Source: Nephromyces sp. MM_2019
Lineage: Eukaryota; Apicomplexa; Aconoidasida; Nephromycida
Direction of reading: 5' to 3'
NCBI GenBank assembly: GCA_015657535.1
Contig: JADHZB010001479.1
Coordinates: 1-26,774 of the forward strand
Length of the DNA stretch: 26,774 bases
Part shown: piece by piece, positions 1-11,500 of the stretch
Layout: each line of letters opens with the position of its first letter
Numbering within the stretch: position 1 is the first letter of the stretch
The notes under the pieces: model-generated
Told to the model about the DNA's origin: nothing
What the model saw: the letters and a program-made list of their open reading frames with translations, nothing else
The model's database searches: none
Translations under genes and position numbers: made by a program

Positions 1-6
1 AGAGAA

Positions 7-42
<36 letters not shown>

Positions 43-95
43 ATACATACACACACACACACACATACACACGTACACACACACACACAGAGAAT
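1..95. repeat. (CA)n microsatellite at left edge
   Basis: Almost pure CA dinucleotides on the plus strand, interrupted by a few CATA and CGTA units. Read on the minus strand it is a GT-rich tract lying just downstream of the last visible rsmH exon. If that exon splices at 150/149, the tract would be the beginning of an intron. Confidence 0.97.
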
Positions 96-116
96 CTAAA
101 TAGAGAGATTAAAAGA

Positions 117-3100
117 TCAAAAAAGCAATTCGCATAGCCTTTTGCCCACCTTTTTCAGCATCCTCCAAGGAGAGCGAAATATTTTGTAACTTCTCGCAGA
201 TGAAAATTGGATATTCCCCGTAATCCCCAATGTCATTAGATCTTTAACCTTGCGATCTTCTAGAGAGTGATAAGAAAGGATTACCAAACGGCCTCCAGGC
301 TTAAGGAGATCAGCACATTGGAATAAAAGGTTTTCCAAATTTGTCATTTCATCATTCACAGCAATGCGAAAAGCCTAAGAAAAAAGCTCCAAACTATTTG
401 AGATATACAGCAAACCCAAAAGTGAAGATGTAATTTTCCCACAGAAAATACATCAAATAAAAGTTTTAAAAAATCCACCAAAAACAAGACAAAAAAAAGT
501 ACTTTGAAAGCCTATAAAGAGGTGCAGGTGGAGAGCTTTAGAAGGGAATCTTAGTATAGTCGCGGTTTTCAAGTTATTTGCCTGCTTCAAAGAGGCTTGA
601 TGGCGTTTAAATATGCGTCTTTTTAGGGCTTTTAGAGAGTTCTTGGCGTTTAGGGCGTTTAGGGCTTGGAGTTTTAAGGGCTTTTAGGGATTAACGTTTA
701 GCTTCAGGGCTTTACGCTTAACATTTAGGGTTTCCCGTACTAAAGTTTCTCACACACTACACCCGGAATATGATCGAATTTGGCACTTTAACTTAATATA
801 AGCCACTGCTTCCCCACAAAGTTTTATAAAACCCACCTTTTTACGTTGTGTGCTGCATAGAATGTGTGCGTGTATACCGAAGAATCACCCAAATTTTTCC
901 CAAGCTTCAAGTTGCTATATATTAAATCCTATGAATACTAATATAGAGTGAAGGCTTGAATGTGTTTGTATGAATGCTAGTTCCAGCACTAGATTATTGG
1001 ATATTTTCAGACGTTAAAAGCACCTTCATCATTATATAAGTAACAAAAGACGAATTTTGCCTTGAATTATACTTAACGCGTGTGCATGAAATCCCAGGAA
1101 AAAGCTTCCCAATTCAAAAAGCATGAGAGCACACACAAGTTGGCTTATCGGCTGCAATATCCAGCATGAATGTTTTGAATAAAACAAAAAGCTCCTTCTT
1201 CCAAACTCTTTAGTATTTCGTCAAAACATAAAAAATTCAAGCAAATTGCCATACAAAAAAGATGCCTTAGAAAATAAAAAATAACTCAAATGAAAACTGC
1301 AGTGAAAAGCTAAAATTCCTCTTTAGACAATTCTCTCTTAAAATCTCACACACACAAAAGTTTAGTGAGGCGATAATGCTGTGAAAGGTATCATCCAAAC
1401 AAAAACTTTGAAGCAACTAGAAGCTTGAAATGGAGTGATGTGTAAAAACTCATCGCTGGATGAAAGCAGCAAAATCAAGCCGACTTCAGCGATAAATGAG
1501 ATTTTCTAATACAACCAAAAAGCACCAGAATTTCTCAGAGAATTTCCTTGTTTTATAGAGATTAAAGCGGTACCTGAAATACTCGGGAGCATGTTTTCCT
1601 GCAGTCCACCAGAGCACTTGAGCAGCAACTTTCCACGATCTGACGAAGCTGTTGAGTGCTTTTTATAATCCCGTTTATTTGTCGATGCTAGAAAAACCAA
1701 TGAATTCACTGCATGAGTAATTCTCCCTTCAAATTGTAGCTTTTTAAACAATGGCAGCTCAAGACATTGAATACAGGAAGAAAAGAGGGTTTAGCTGCAT
1801 TCTCTAACAGTGACTTGGATATTAAGACATCAAGAAGATTTACAAATTCGAGTAAATAGCTTGAAGAAAATCAAAGAATCTGGCAAAAAAATCCAAGAAG
1901 CAGAAAGCAACAAAAATTAAAGATTTTTTATAATTTCTGCTATAAAAAAAGGCCAATTTCAAGTATAAAAAATTCTAATTTAATGAAGTTTTATAAATTT
2001 ATAATTAGCAGTTTTTAGTCTAGTTTACACACACCAGAAAATGTTGGAGAGAAAAAGTATATAACAAAGCAAAATTACCTCAAAAATAGCTTGTGATATT
2101 TTTTTACTTCGCTTATCTTCTCCATAAGATTTTATAAGACTATATAATTCTTCGGCAGATAAGCCATTTACAAGCTGTTGAATAAAATTAAGGATATAAT
2201 CTTAAACGGAGCATCTTCGATCAAGCTTTTTTCATGAAGAAGATTGAGAATTCTGAAGCCTAGAATCAAAGGCTTGCTAGTGTTTTTGCCGCGTACTACA
2301 CTTCTTAAGCCTATAATCAAACTCTTCCTAGAATTTTCCCTGCTTCTCAGAAAAAATATCACAATGTAACTTTTTTTCGACATCAACCATATCCCTATTT
2401 CTACGTGAAAGCTTGAAATAACGTCATCGTGATTCAGCCATAGTCGGAAGAAAATGAGTCAGAAGCGCTTAGCTGAAAGTAACAAAACTACCAAGTAATC
2501 AAAGCATTTCATTTTAAAATTATAGTAAAAAACTCAAAATTCTTTTCGAAAATCAAAGCCAGCAAAAATCATACATCATGTGCCGAAATTCCGGATTTGA
2601 AGTCAGCTCTATTCTGAATTTGCTTAGCTTTATCCTCGGGTATTGCCTGCTCTTTGCTTTCCAAGGCAGTAAGATTTTCATGACAAACTTCTGCAGGTGC
2701 TGTATACATGCGCATATCCAAAGGCCCTAAAAGATTCCAACTAAATCCTCTACTGGCGGTATCAAGTTGATGGGACGAAACTCCCAAATCGGCAATTAAG
2801 CTATGCGTTAAATGGGTAAAGAAGCGAAAAAAGGAATCAATTTATATTACACTGCGATAGTTATTTGTTTTACTACTGCTCTCTAGATAATGTGAAGATG
2901 CTTTTAAAACGAGAGAAAAAAATTGTCGATTGATTTGCATGCATAGCCTCATTTTCAATAGCTGATTTAAGAGTTTATTAAGCACGATGCCAAATTATTC
3001 GTATTCAAAAACAGCACAGCAAGAAAAAAACTAGCAAAAGGGCAAAAAAGTAACTTCGTGAGCGATTTATTAACAGCTGTGCGCTAGAGACAGAAAAAAG

Positions 3101-5005
3101 TCACGAAATATTGCATTTTCTACTTTTTGAAAAGCAGATCAGCACATCTTCATAAGTAAGTAAAATTAAACACTTAATGCTTTCTGCAGGAGATACTCAT
3201 GATTTTTTCCATCAGCAATTCTCTGGCAAGGAAACCCTCAGAATAAGAGGTGAAAATTATTCCAAAAAGTGCATACAGCCTTGATAAAATACGGTCATAC
3301 AAGAGCAACACTGCCTACACTATGCATATCCTGCAGATATGCTACTATGTCTCACACACACATGAGAAGGCAAGAAAAGGTAATTTTTAGAGGATCTGAA
3401 GGTATAAAATAAAAGCCAACAAGTAAATGTTTTTCGCACAGGCTAATACTTTCAAAAAGAAACGGTATATGCAGCAAATGAAAAGAGTGCATCGAAAATG
3501 CCGCAACATAATTCGATCTTGCACTATATTCTGGTTTCTACCACTATTACGAGCCATCGTTGGCATATTCAAAATGTGAAAATCATTGTAAAATTATTCA
3601 TCATTTCTTATGAGAGAAAGAGAATGCCCTTGTGAAGATCAAAATCTTCATCATTTTCTTTAGTTATTCTTTTAACGCAGTCCAATTTTTTCAGTCGTTC
3701 CGTACTAGAAGTATTACAAGCTCACTCAAGCATTAGGCATTTGGTAGGGGAATAGCATAGAACTTAAACTGGTGCATAAAAAGCTCAGAGAAGCAGCATG
3801 TTCAACTGCACAGCTTACCAACCTCAAAAGAAGCGTTTAAGCTCAGCGATATAAACATATTATATCACTACAATAGCGGGGGTATGCAGTTTAACACAGG
3901 ACGACAGTACCAGTAGCCTTGATCAAAATGTTCTTTGGATACAACTAAGCAAAATATCGAAAAAAAACATCAAAACAACCGAAATAACGCAAACTATCAA
4001 AAACAAAAAATCGCACACACTCAGATCAAAACCGAAATAAAGCAAAATATAAAAAAAGATCACGCACACTTGAAATGACGCTAAAGACTAAATTATTCTG
4101 GCATGTTTCTCAGAAAATGCCAATTTGTGCTTATTCCCACCAAAACCTCGAGGTGCATATATGTGCTTAGAGTACGCAATAACGAGGTTTTTCATAGAAA
4201 CCGTGGCTTACCCATCATATCCGTCTGTGGGTAGCCCTTCATTCTCCAAGGCAGCTTGCAAATACGCAAAGTTAGCCCAGACGCAAGACAGCCTTCCTTC
4301 TGAAATAAAGTTCTGCAGCTGTTTCCTGCAGTAATTAATAGCCTGGTAGTCAATATCTACTCCTACCACCCGCCCTTGCTTTGCTAACTTTGAAAGAAGT
4401 AACAGTGTGTGTCCTCCACCTCCAAGGGTAGCATCTAAATATCTTCCCTTGGCGTTTGTAATCAAACTAGATATAGCAACTTCGTTCAAGACGGGTATAT
4501 GGTAACTAGGGCTGGTTGATACTACATCACTGGAAGAGGGTGAGGAGGGTGACACAGACGAAGAACAAGTTAAACAGTTCGTACGGTATGGTGGTACATA
4601 AGATACGGCAGAAGAAGGCACGTTTGCGGTAATATTTTGGCACTTTTCCTCTTTAAATTTACAAGACAGAGTGAATTTTACTCTTGTTCTGACCCTCGGT
4701 ACCATACTGTCTATGGGACTGCCTTGGAGGAAATACAATACATCTTTACCAGGATTCAAGCAATCGGCATGTTTCCATGCGTCATTGTCGCCGGTATAAA
4801 CGCGTTTAGTACATTTTGGAAGGTGGTGAGCAACCAGAGGTTGCGGCAGAAAAGCATTACATAGGGGGGTTACCAGTATATGATCAACCAACAAAAAAGC
4901 AACGAATGACATGCAAAGAATCCAAGAGTAATTGCATCTTCTATCCATCCGGATTAGAGGGGACTGTATACAATAAGAATAAGTGAACATATATATCCAA
5001 TGCAT
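117..5005 (-). CDS. rsmH: Plastid-type 16S rRNA (cytosine1402-N4)-methyltransferase RsmH, 5 exons seen, 3' end probably missing
   Basis: SAM-dependent N4-methylation of C1402 in the small-subunit rRNA decoding centre is the known family role; here the substrate is probably plastid 16S rRNA. Exons (minus): 4212-5005, 2575-2800, 2079-2174, 1574-1687, 374-150 or 374-117; phases agree at every junction. Residues 1-50 contain a hydrophobic signal-like segment (31-48) after an RR pair; Met20 (4948) is an attractive alternative start. Residues 51-165 look like a transit peptide. Catalytic part: YHIPVL 168-173, SAM loop [10 protein letters not shown] 191-200, GVDID 215-219, [15 protein letters not shown] across exons 1/2, GPLDMRM 290-296, [17 protein letters not shown] in exon 3, STQQL and RVFQ in exon 4, AFRIAVNDE and SYHSLEDR in exon 5. 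Oddities: about 30 extra residues after DMRM, the usual HPATR reads KTCSR, and the NPRSRSAKLR-like C-terminus is absent. Identity is firm; the exact 3' end is not. Confidence 0.93.
604..731 (+). repeat. Degenerate TTTAGGG (telomere-like) repeat cluster
   Basis: Five exact TTTAGGG heptamers (622-628, 649-655, 658-664, 683-689, 724-730) lie among close variants such as TTTAAGGG, TTCAGGG and GCGTTTAGGGC. The cluster sits in the last visible intron of rsmH (375-1573). TTTAGGG is the telomere repeat of plants and of several apicomplexans. Here it is internal and spaced irregularly, so it is an interstitial relic or a chance minisatellite, not a functional telomere. Confidence 0.8.
2801..4211 (-). 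other. rsmH intron 1 (1,411 nt)
   Basis: Donor GTAAGC at 4211 and acceptor CATAG ending at 2801 (minus sense). They join GG to C to make the glycine of the conserved DG-L/I-x-x-DLGVSS stretch. I see no conserved coding sequence inside. Open frames within it, such as one at 3387-3572, are short and unlike any family I know. Confidence 0.88.
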
Positions 5006-6440
5006 GGCAATACTACATAACTACTCCGTATTACCGGAAGTACCACCTGAACGAGAACCATCACACGCAGTACTTGCGGTGACAAGTGATGAATCGACTG
5101 ATTGCCGACAAGCGGACCTTTTTAATTTTTTCTGATGATTTTGGGGTATTCTTGATGACTTATTTATTTGCATTTTCAGCTGGTCTTAGATGTCGCAACT
5201 AAATGCCTCACATTGTGCATACAATTAAGATGAAATTGCTTTAGGTATCTGAGATGTAATTGATAGAGTCCTTCCTCAATCGGTCTGCTCCATTAAGAAA
5301 ACTTCCTTCATTATTTTGCGTGAATAAAAAATACACTGATTTCCTACTTAAAGGATGCTGCTGCATCATAGATAACTAATTCTATAACCTATTTGCAACC
5401 TCCACGACTAATTTGGAAGACACTCATATCCATTGAGGCTTTCTTACCACTATTCACGAACAAAACATCTGCATTTGAAAATCTCTTAAAAGTAAAGCGG
5501 CAAGCTGTGTTTTGGTGAATCCATCCGAGTCACTAGGAGGTATTAGCCGTAGAAGCCGCCCCAAGTTGTGAGAATCGTAAAGGCATCGTCTCAATTTGAG
5601 AAACAAGTGAAAAAATAAAACGTTTTTTTTGTTAGTAAAGACCTTATTCCGAATGTCAAATGAAATTATGGTAAATTACGTATGAAGTCATGCGGCAACC
5701 ATTTTTATCACTTTATGAAAACTGGAGTGATATCTGGAAATTGCTCTGCCATTGTGAAAAAATGCAACTTTAGACGATCCTTGGCTTTCACTTGAAACTT
5801 TTTTCTGGGGCAGCATATAGCGTGCAATCACGATGTTCTATTAGAAAGTGATTGTTCAGCTTTTTCACAGGATCTCCTATGCGAAAATCCTATTGTCCTC
5901 CAATGCAAAAGAGTTGAATTGTTTTGTCTAACATAAAAAAAAAATTTAATTCATTAGAATTTTTTTGGTATAAGACCCTAGAGTAAGTTCAACAAAGAAA
6001 TTTAGGCCATAAATATTGATAGCAACGGCGAATACTACTTGTAGAGCATAAAAATTGTTTGCAACGCAGCGTATTTTTGTGAAAATTTTGCCGTGATAGA
6101 TGTAATCTAGAAAATGCAGTATTTCTTATTTGCTAAATTGATTGTATGACTTTAACAGCAGATATAGGGAATGGATAGTAAGATACACCATAAACGGTAA
6201 TATCTTTTTAAATTTCATCCGCAATACACATACACTGCACAAAATCCAGCTTTGGGAACCAACGGACGAACATTAAAGTGCCTGCAATGACCCCTGTACA
6301 AGAATCTATGTAAATAGACACATCAGGAAGTCCAGGGCAGTAGCATAGCCGCAAGCCCAGCAAAAAATAGAGGTTCTAGAGGGTTTTAAAGCAGACGCTC
6401 AAAGGATAAATCGATTGAAGGCTTGATTCTAGCAGTCATT

Positions 6441-6510
6441 GGAGCGCTAGCAAGTGAGTATCTAGAATGCTAGCGAGTGAGCATGTAGAATATTAGTGAA
6501 TGAGCATATC
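6441..6510. repeat. Three imperfect ~23-bp tandem repeats
   Basis: Successive units share the pattern TAGAATGCTAGCGAGTGAGC with a few substitutions per copy, as in CTAGCAAGTGAG, CTAGCGAGTGAG and TTAGTGAATGAG. The block lies in the spacer and has no open frame worth calling. Confidence 0.7.
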
Positions 6511-7618
6511 TAATAAGGGCTAGTTAGTGCACACATACTCCTTATCCGTAAACACCTAATTATTCCCTCTTGTAGTATTGCACACAACCAATTTCCCTCA
6601 AACTTGATGGAACACCATACTCGTAGCAAAAGAATCGATTCTGAAAGCATGCAGAATCACTTGATTCTTTAAAAGAGCAAGTTCCGAAGGTTATATTCCA
6701 GCGGCCATTCAAGCAGCGTCTGCTCAACCCAATTTATAAAGCTTCAGCGTCATGTGATCAAAATGCAGAGTTAGATGGAAATGGCGTTTAGCAGATCCCT
6801 GAAAACCACTAGAATCATCGAAAATGAAGCGTAACAACTAATAAGCCTGAAGCCATCAAAGAATAGCATTAAGGCTTCAAAAAAAAAGACAAAAGGTTAC
6901 ATAAATCCCCTTCATAATTTAGAGGTCTTTTACTCAAGCATAGCAAATAGTATTAAAAGTATAAGACGGTAAATGAGCTACATAAAACTGTAGCTAGATC
7001 ACTGCATTGATTTGCCTTGAGAGTAGTATAAAAACACTTCCAACTGCCTACACTGTTTTATATATGAATTAGCTACATAATAATTTTCTTGGAAATATAT
7101 ATATTTAGCAACTATTCCGCGAGAATTCGATATCTCCACGAAGCACATCCACGCCCCATACACGATTCTATTGCATTTTTTTTCGGTAGCAGCTGCAACT
7201 AGAAACTGTTACTCCTATGGTATAATGATTTTAAGCTAATCCTCTAGTTTCAGGATTTATGCTTCTTACGATTCAAGGACTGCATAGCTGCTTTTCCTTT
7301 GGCGTCTTGAAAACGAAAAAAAGGATGAGGTTGAGCCTCGCAAATGAAAAGTACTAATTTTACACGGATATGGTGTGTGCGAAAAAACAACAACAATGTC
7401 TAATCAAATTTTGTGAGCTATACGATAGGAAGAAGATGTCAGACAGAAATTTCGTTATAATCTATAAAGCGGCGCTAAATTTATACGATTCTACAACTTT
7501 CCCGAGTAATTCACTAGTCAAAAGTGAAAAGCTTTTGTATTTTCAACCTTTATAAATTTGAAAATGGCCTTGAAAAATTGCAGATTAGAACTGAAAGCAG
7601 AGAGAACTATGCACGCTT

Positions 7619-7744
7619 CTGCACACCTCTTCCCGGCTCAGTTGCAGACAGCGTAGCTTAAGAAAAAGCAAAGCTTAAAAACATAGAACTCTGCTCTCTC
7701 CTGCACACCTTTTCTCGTCTCAGTTGCACACACAGCGTAGCTTA
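7619..7744. repeat. Direct repeat pair, ~42-44 bp, 82 bp apart
   Basis: Copies at 7619-7660 and 7701-7744 both begin CTGCACACCT, share CTCAGTTGCA in the middle and end with CAGCGTAGCTTA. A few substitutions and a 2-bp length difference separate them. This looks like a local segmental duplication in the non-coding spacer. Confidence 0.8.
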
Positions 7745-8575
7745 GCAAGGAGTTCCAATGGAATAGCAAAACTTTCAATGAATAACGTAGTAACACTCAG
7801 GAAAACCCCTTCATACTGCATAGATCACAACAAGTAGAGAGAAGCTGCGTTTAAACTAAAAATAGTTCCAGATGTTTGGGCCCAGGGTTCGTGCACAGCA
7901 CTTTAACATATGCAGACTGCATCATAGCCTACACTCCCATCAGCTAACAAAAGGATAATAAATTGATTTCACACAAAAATGCTTTTTCAGATACCTCATA
8001 AGCATCTTTTCATTGTGTCAAGAAATGGGGTAAACCAGCAGATTGAAATTTACTGCCTTCAAAGAGCCAAAAGTCCAAGCCAACATGATTAATATACAAA
8101 ACGCAAATTATGCTTCAGCAAACCAAGCAGCCGACTATACTGCCGGTTTGAAAGGATTCACAGTCAAGGACAAGGAGAATAAAGTCTGAATCTTAAAACT
8201 CAGGTTGTAGGACGATTTAAAAACCACAAAAAAATCAACAAAGCAAATGAAGCCCCAAAACATTCGCTTTGAAGAGCTGCTATAGCAGCACACTCATCAT
8301 AATGCCAACTTTGAAGAGACATGAAACATCCCAGGGTTCTGAGTTCTGTATACTTAAGGATTCATAAGCGGGGTGCTAATAATCGTACTTTCCGAGATAA
8401 CTACCCAATTCTTGAATTTTAAATTACAAAAATACCCTTCAAAGAATCGCAGAAAACATAAAAGAGTTCGAAATCTTTATGTTTCCAAGTCTTTTCCTGG
8501 CAAATTAGGTGTGTGAAAACATTTTCATATTCTATTGTATCACCCAGGAAAAAGATATTTTTATAGTAAAGCTTG

Positions 8576-11500
8576 CTAGTCTTCCTTAGAAGGCCTGATA
8601 AGATGATGAAGTTGTAATCGGGTAGAGAGCTCGTGTAAGCTTCTAACAGAAAAATGCGCCAAATTCTTCATGTGCAAGTTCGAACTATTCTCCACTAGGC
8701 AAGTCCAGGTACCTGATAGTTATCGTAAACAAGGGTAAATCAAAAATTATCAAGTTTAGTAGTAGAATCTGTAGATATATGGAAGTAAATTGTGAGATAA
8801 AAGCATTCTGCAGTTGCTATTTAGAGCAGTGAAAAATTAGTATGGAGGTGATGGTTTCTATGGAGTTGATGGCCTAGATTTGATGATTTCTGCGGATTTG
8901 ATGATTTCCACGATAAAAAAACACCTCTTTAGGGGGTGAAAAACGCGTTTTTCTCGCCTAAAAAACTTCTTTCAAGAGGGGAAGACGCAGGCAATCAAAA
9001 TGCTTGTGAAATGCACCGTAGCAAAGTCATATTCTTGGATGACTTTAAACGAGACTGGTGCGGCAGCCAATTTATAGAAGAAAATGAAAGGAAAAATACC
9101 CAGGTAAGCTTTCTTGTTGAGAAAAAGTTGGAAAAAACCTCAAAACGAGTGCAAAAACCACGGAATTCAACAAAACAGCGTCTCTTTACAATAAAAACGA
9201 ATTAGAATATATACTGTATTTAACAAGCAGAATTTATTTGGTTATTTACCTGCACTCTTTCCACACTCCATATCTTGAGAGTGGTCTCCCACAAAGAGAG
9301 CCTCATCCGGACGAATTCCCCACTAAAAACAATCAAAATCGCATCATAAAAAAAGGTAAATTTCACCCCCCTGTGGGATTCACAAATGAAATTTTATAGC
9401 AACTAGGAAGCGGGGAAAAAAAGTTTTCTACTTTTCGTAGGAATCTCTGCTTTTTCTGATGTTTTGTGTGAATTTGATGATTTGAAGACGCTTCTGAGTA
9501 TGTGATTAGCTGCTTTCGGGGTGTATAATGTGATGAAAACTTAGTTCTCCAGGTGCATGAAAAAAGCGGGAGCAGTCCGGTTCAACTCAAAGATTCTAAA
9601 GAGCTCAAGAATGAGCCTATGCTGGCAATTCGATAAAAGAAGGAACACACAAATGAAAAAGCATATACTATCGTATAAGAAAAAAATTTCTCACCTTCTC
9701 ACAGAGTCTTATAGCACACTCTGGGTGAGGCTTCACCCGCTTTACATCGTCACGAGTGACGATATCGTCAAACTCAAAGTTTAAGTAGCCCAAAAGATGA
9801 TCAACCTGCAAAATTCCAAAAAAATGAACAAGACAAGATACAAATTTCACCGTTTTCCTCAACTGACTGCACTAAAAAGTGCGAAAAAAAATCAAAAACA
9901 TATACAAATGGACAAATCAAACAAAAGCGTGTGAATCTCCCGTTTTACCAACATTCAAAAGCTGAGACTGTAACTTTTCTATGTAGTTCAATGCCATCGG
10001 AGGTATACTTCAGATTCATTGAAGAAATTCAAGCAAAAAAACCAAATTTGGAAGTGTCTGCAAAGAAAGAAGTGCGTTGTAGGTGTGTGCGGGAAAAAGA
10101 AGTGCGTGCGGGAGTGTGTGTAATCAAATTAGCTGATCTCCAAGTAAAGCAGCGCAAAATTGGGAATATAAAAGATGCAAATATATTGAATTGCTTGTAA
10201 AGAATCAAGAAAAGAGCACGTGTGCAGAGAAGCAGAAAATACACAGCTAAAACCGGGTATTTTCTCCCAGTGTGCAGCACGGAAAAATTAAATAAAAAGG
10301 ATAGGCACACCAGTGAAGCGAAGCAGCCTCAAAGAAGTTTATGATAGAATGCAAGTCATCCAAAAAACACGCAAATCATCAATGAACTTCAGATATTGAT
10401 GAACTTTGATGAGAAAATCTCAAACCCACTTCAACTTAACAGCATCAAAAAAAGCTCTGAGCCTTGAAAAAGGGTGGAACACATATATCATCTACATTTC
10501 TTGGTTCATTATGTATATGATATTTATCAATTTTCACCCTCTTTTTGCTTATTCAATAGATAATTACTAGCGAATCTTTTATCATCGCATTATAATCAAA
10601 AAACACACAAACACATATACTAAAAAAACATACATACATAAGCAAATGTTCCAAACAAACACATACACACACAAGCAAATATCCATAGAATTAACCCAAA
10701 AAAAATCTAAATTTACAACTCCTAAAAATCCAAGTATTACACACACATATTACCAACCGCATTGTAGTTATTCCTCGTAACCAAGGCAATTTTGGTATTC
10801 TCTAGTTTTTCTCGAATAAGCTGGAGCATCTGCATTTCAAAAAGAGTTAAAACAAAAGCAGCGAGTGTGTGTCCTTATATAAGCGAAGAAAGCCTGCAGC
10901 AGAAAACCAAAAACACCAAGCGAAAAGCACTCATATTGAACACTATCAGGAGGCTCAGTATAGCTTCAAGAGAAAGTAAAAAATTACTGTTTTTCCTAGT
11001 TTATTCGCTGCTTCATGTAATTTTTTTATACATAATAGAGATTTTCTACTAGCGAGAAGCAAAGTGCCGATAGAATACCAACGAATTCATCAAACACTGC
11101 AAGAAAATGAGGTGAAAAGGAAAAAGAGAGAGTTTAAGCAGTCAAAGTTAGGTTGCCTGAAGAATTTCAGAAAAAGTTTGAGATTTTCTTCATTTGCATA
11201 CTTCTGGTGAAAATAAGGTGAAAAGGGAGGGAGGAATGCCAATTATTCTACTGTTAACGATGATGTTGCTGCTATTGGTGGTGGTGCTACTACCAAGAAG
11301 AATTAGAAGCGAAAGAAGGAAAGAGGAACGAGAAGCACAAGAAGAAGGAATTTTTTTCTTCTTAAGGCGTAGATTTCGCACAGACCTCCAAAAAGGCTAG
11401 AATTAGCAACAAAAACATTAAAAAACTCCATAAAAAATGGAGTGTACATTATCCAATGTTTCAAAGGGCCTTCACAGAGTATAGTTCAATCACCTTTTCA

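Larger units (their letters stand above)
5006..8575. other. Spacer between rsmH start and HAD gene stop
   Basis: About 3.6 kb of AT-rich DNA holding the upstream region of rsmH and the 3' flank of the HAD gene. I read both strands for conserved protein motifs and tRNA T-loops and found none convincing. The only structure seen is short repeats (6441-6510 and 7619-7744). An RNA gene or a short unfamiliar exon cannot be excluded. Confidence 0.6.

Noticed and set aside
1441..1475. HPA-M-S-F reading on the minus strand that resembles the HPATR motif of RsmH
   Set aside because: An in-frame TGA lies a few codons upstream with no AG acceptor between, and the following residues do not lead into FQ-AFRI. 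Exon 4 already supplies RVFQ.
1506..1751. 81-codon open frame on the minus strand overlapping rsmH exon 4
   Set aside because: Its frame lacks the family pattern. The adjacent frame between TTTTCTAG (1688) and TTTCAG (1574) gives STQQL and RVFQ and joins its neighbours exactly.
3387..3572. 61-codon minus-strand open frame in rsmH intron 1
   Set aside because: No family resemblance, and exons 1 and 2 join perfectly without it.
4637..4864. 75-codon plus-strand open frame
   Set aside because: Antisense shadow of rsmH exon 1.
8665..8690. GTTCGAA string that could be a tRNA T-loop
   Set aside because: It is inside the last HAD exon (antisense of NSSNL) and has no matching acceptor, D-arm or anticodon stem.
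11190..11400. Overlapping Arg/Glu- and Leu/Ser-rich open frames on both strands
   Set aside because: Low-complexity purine/pyrimidine tract inside HAD intron 4; neither frame connects to neighbouring exons.
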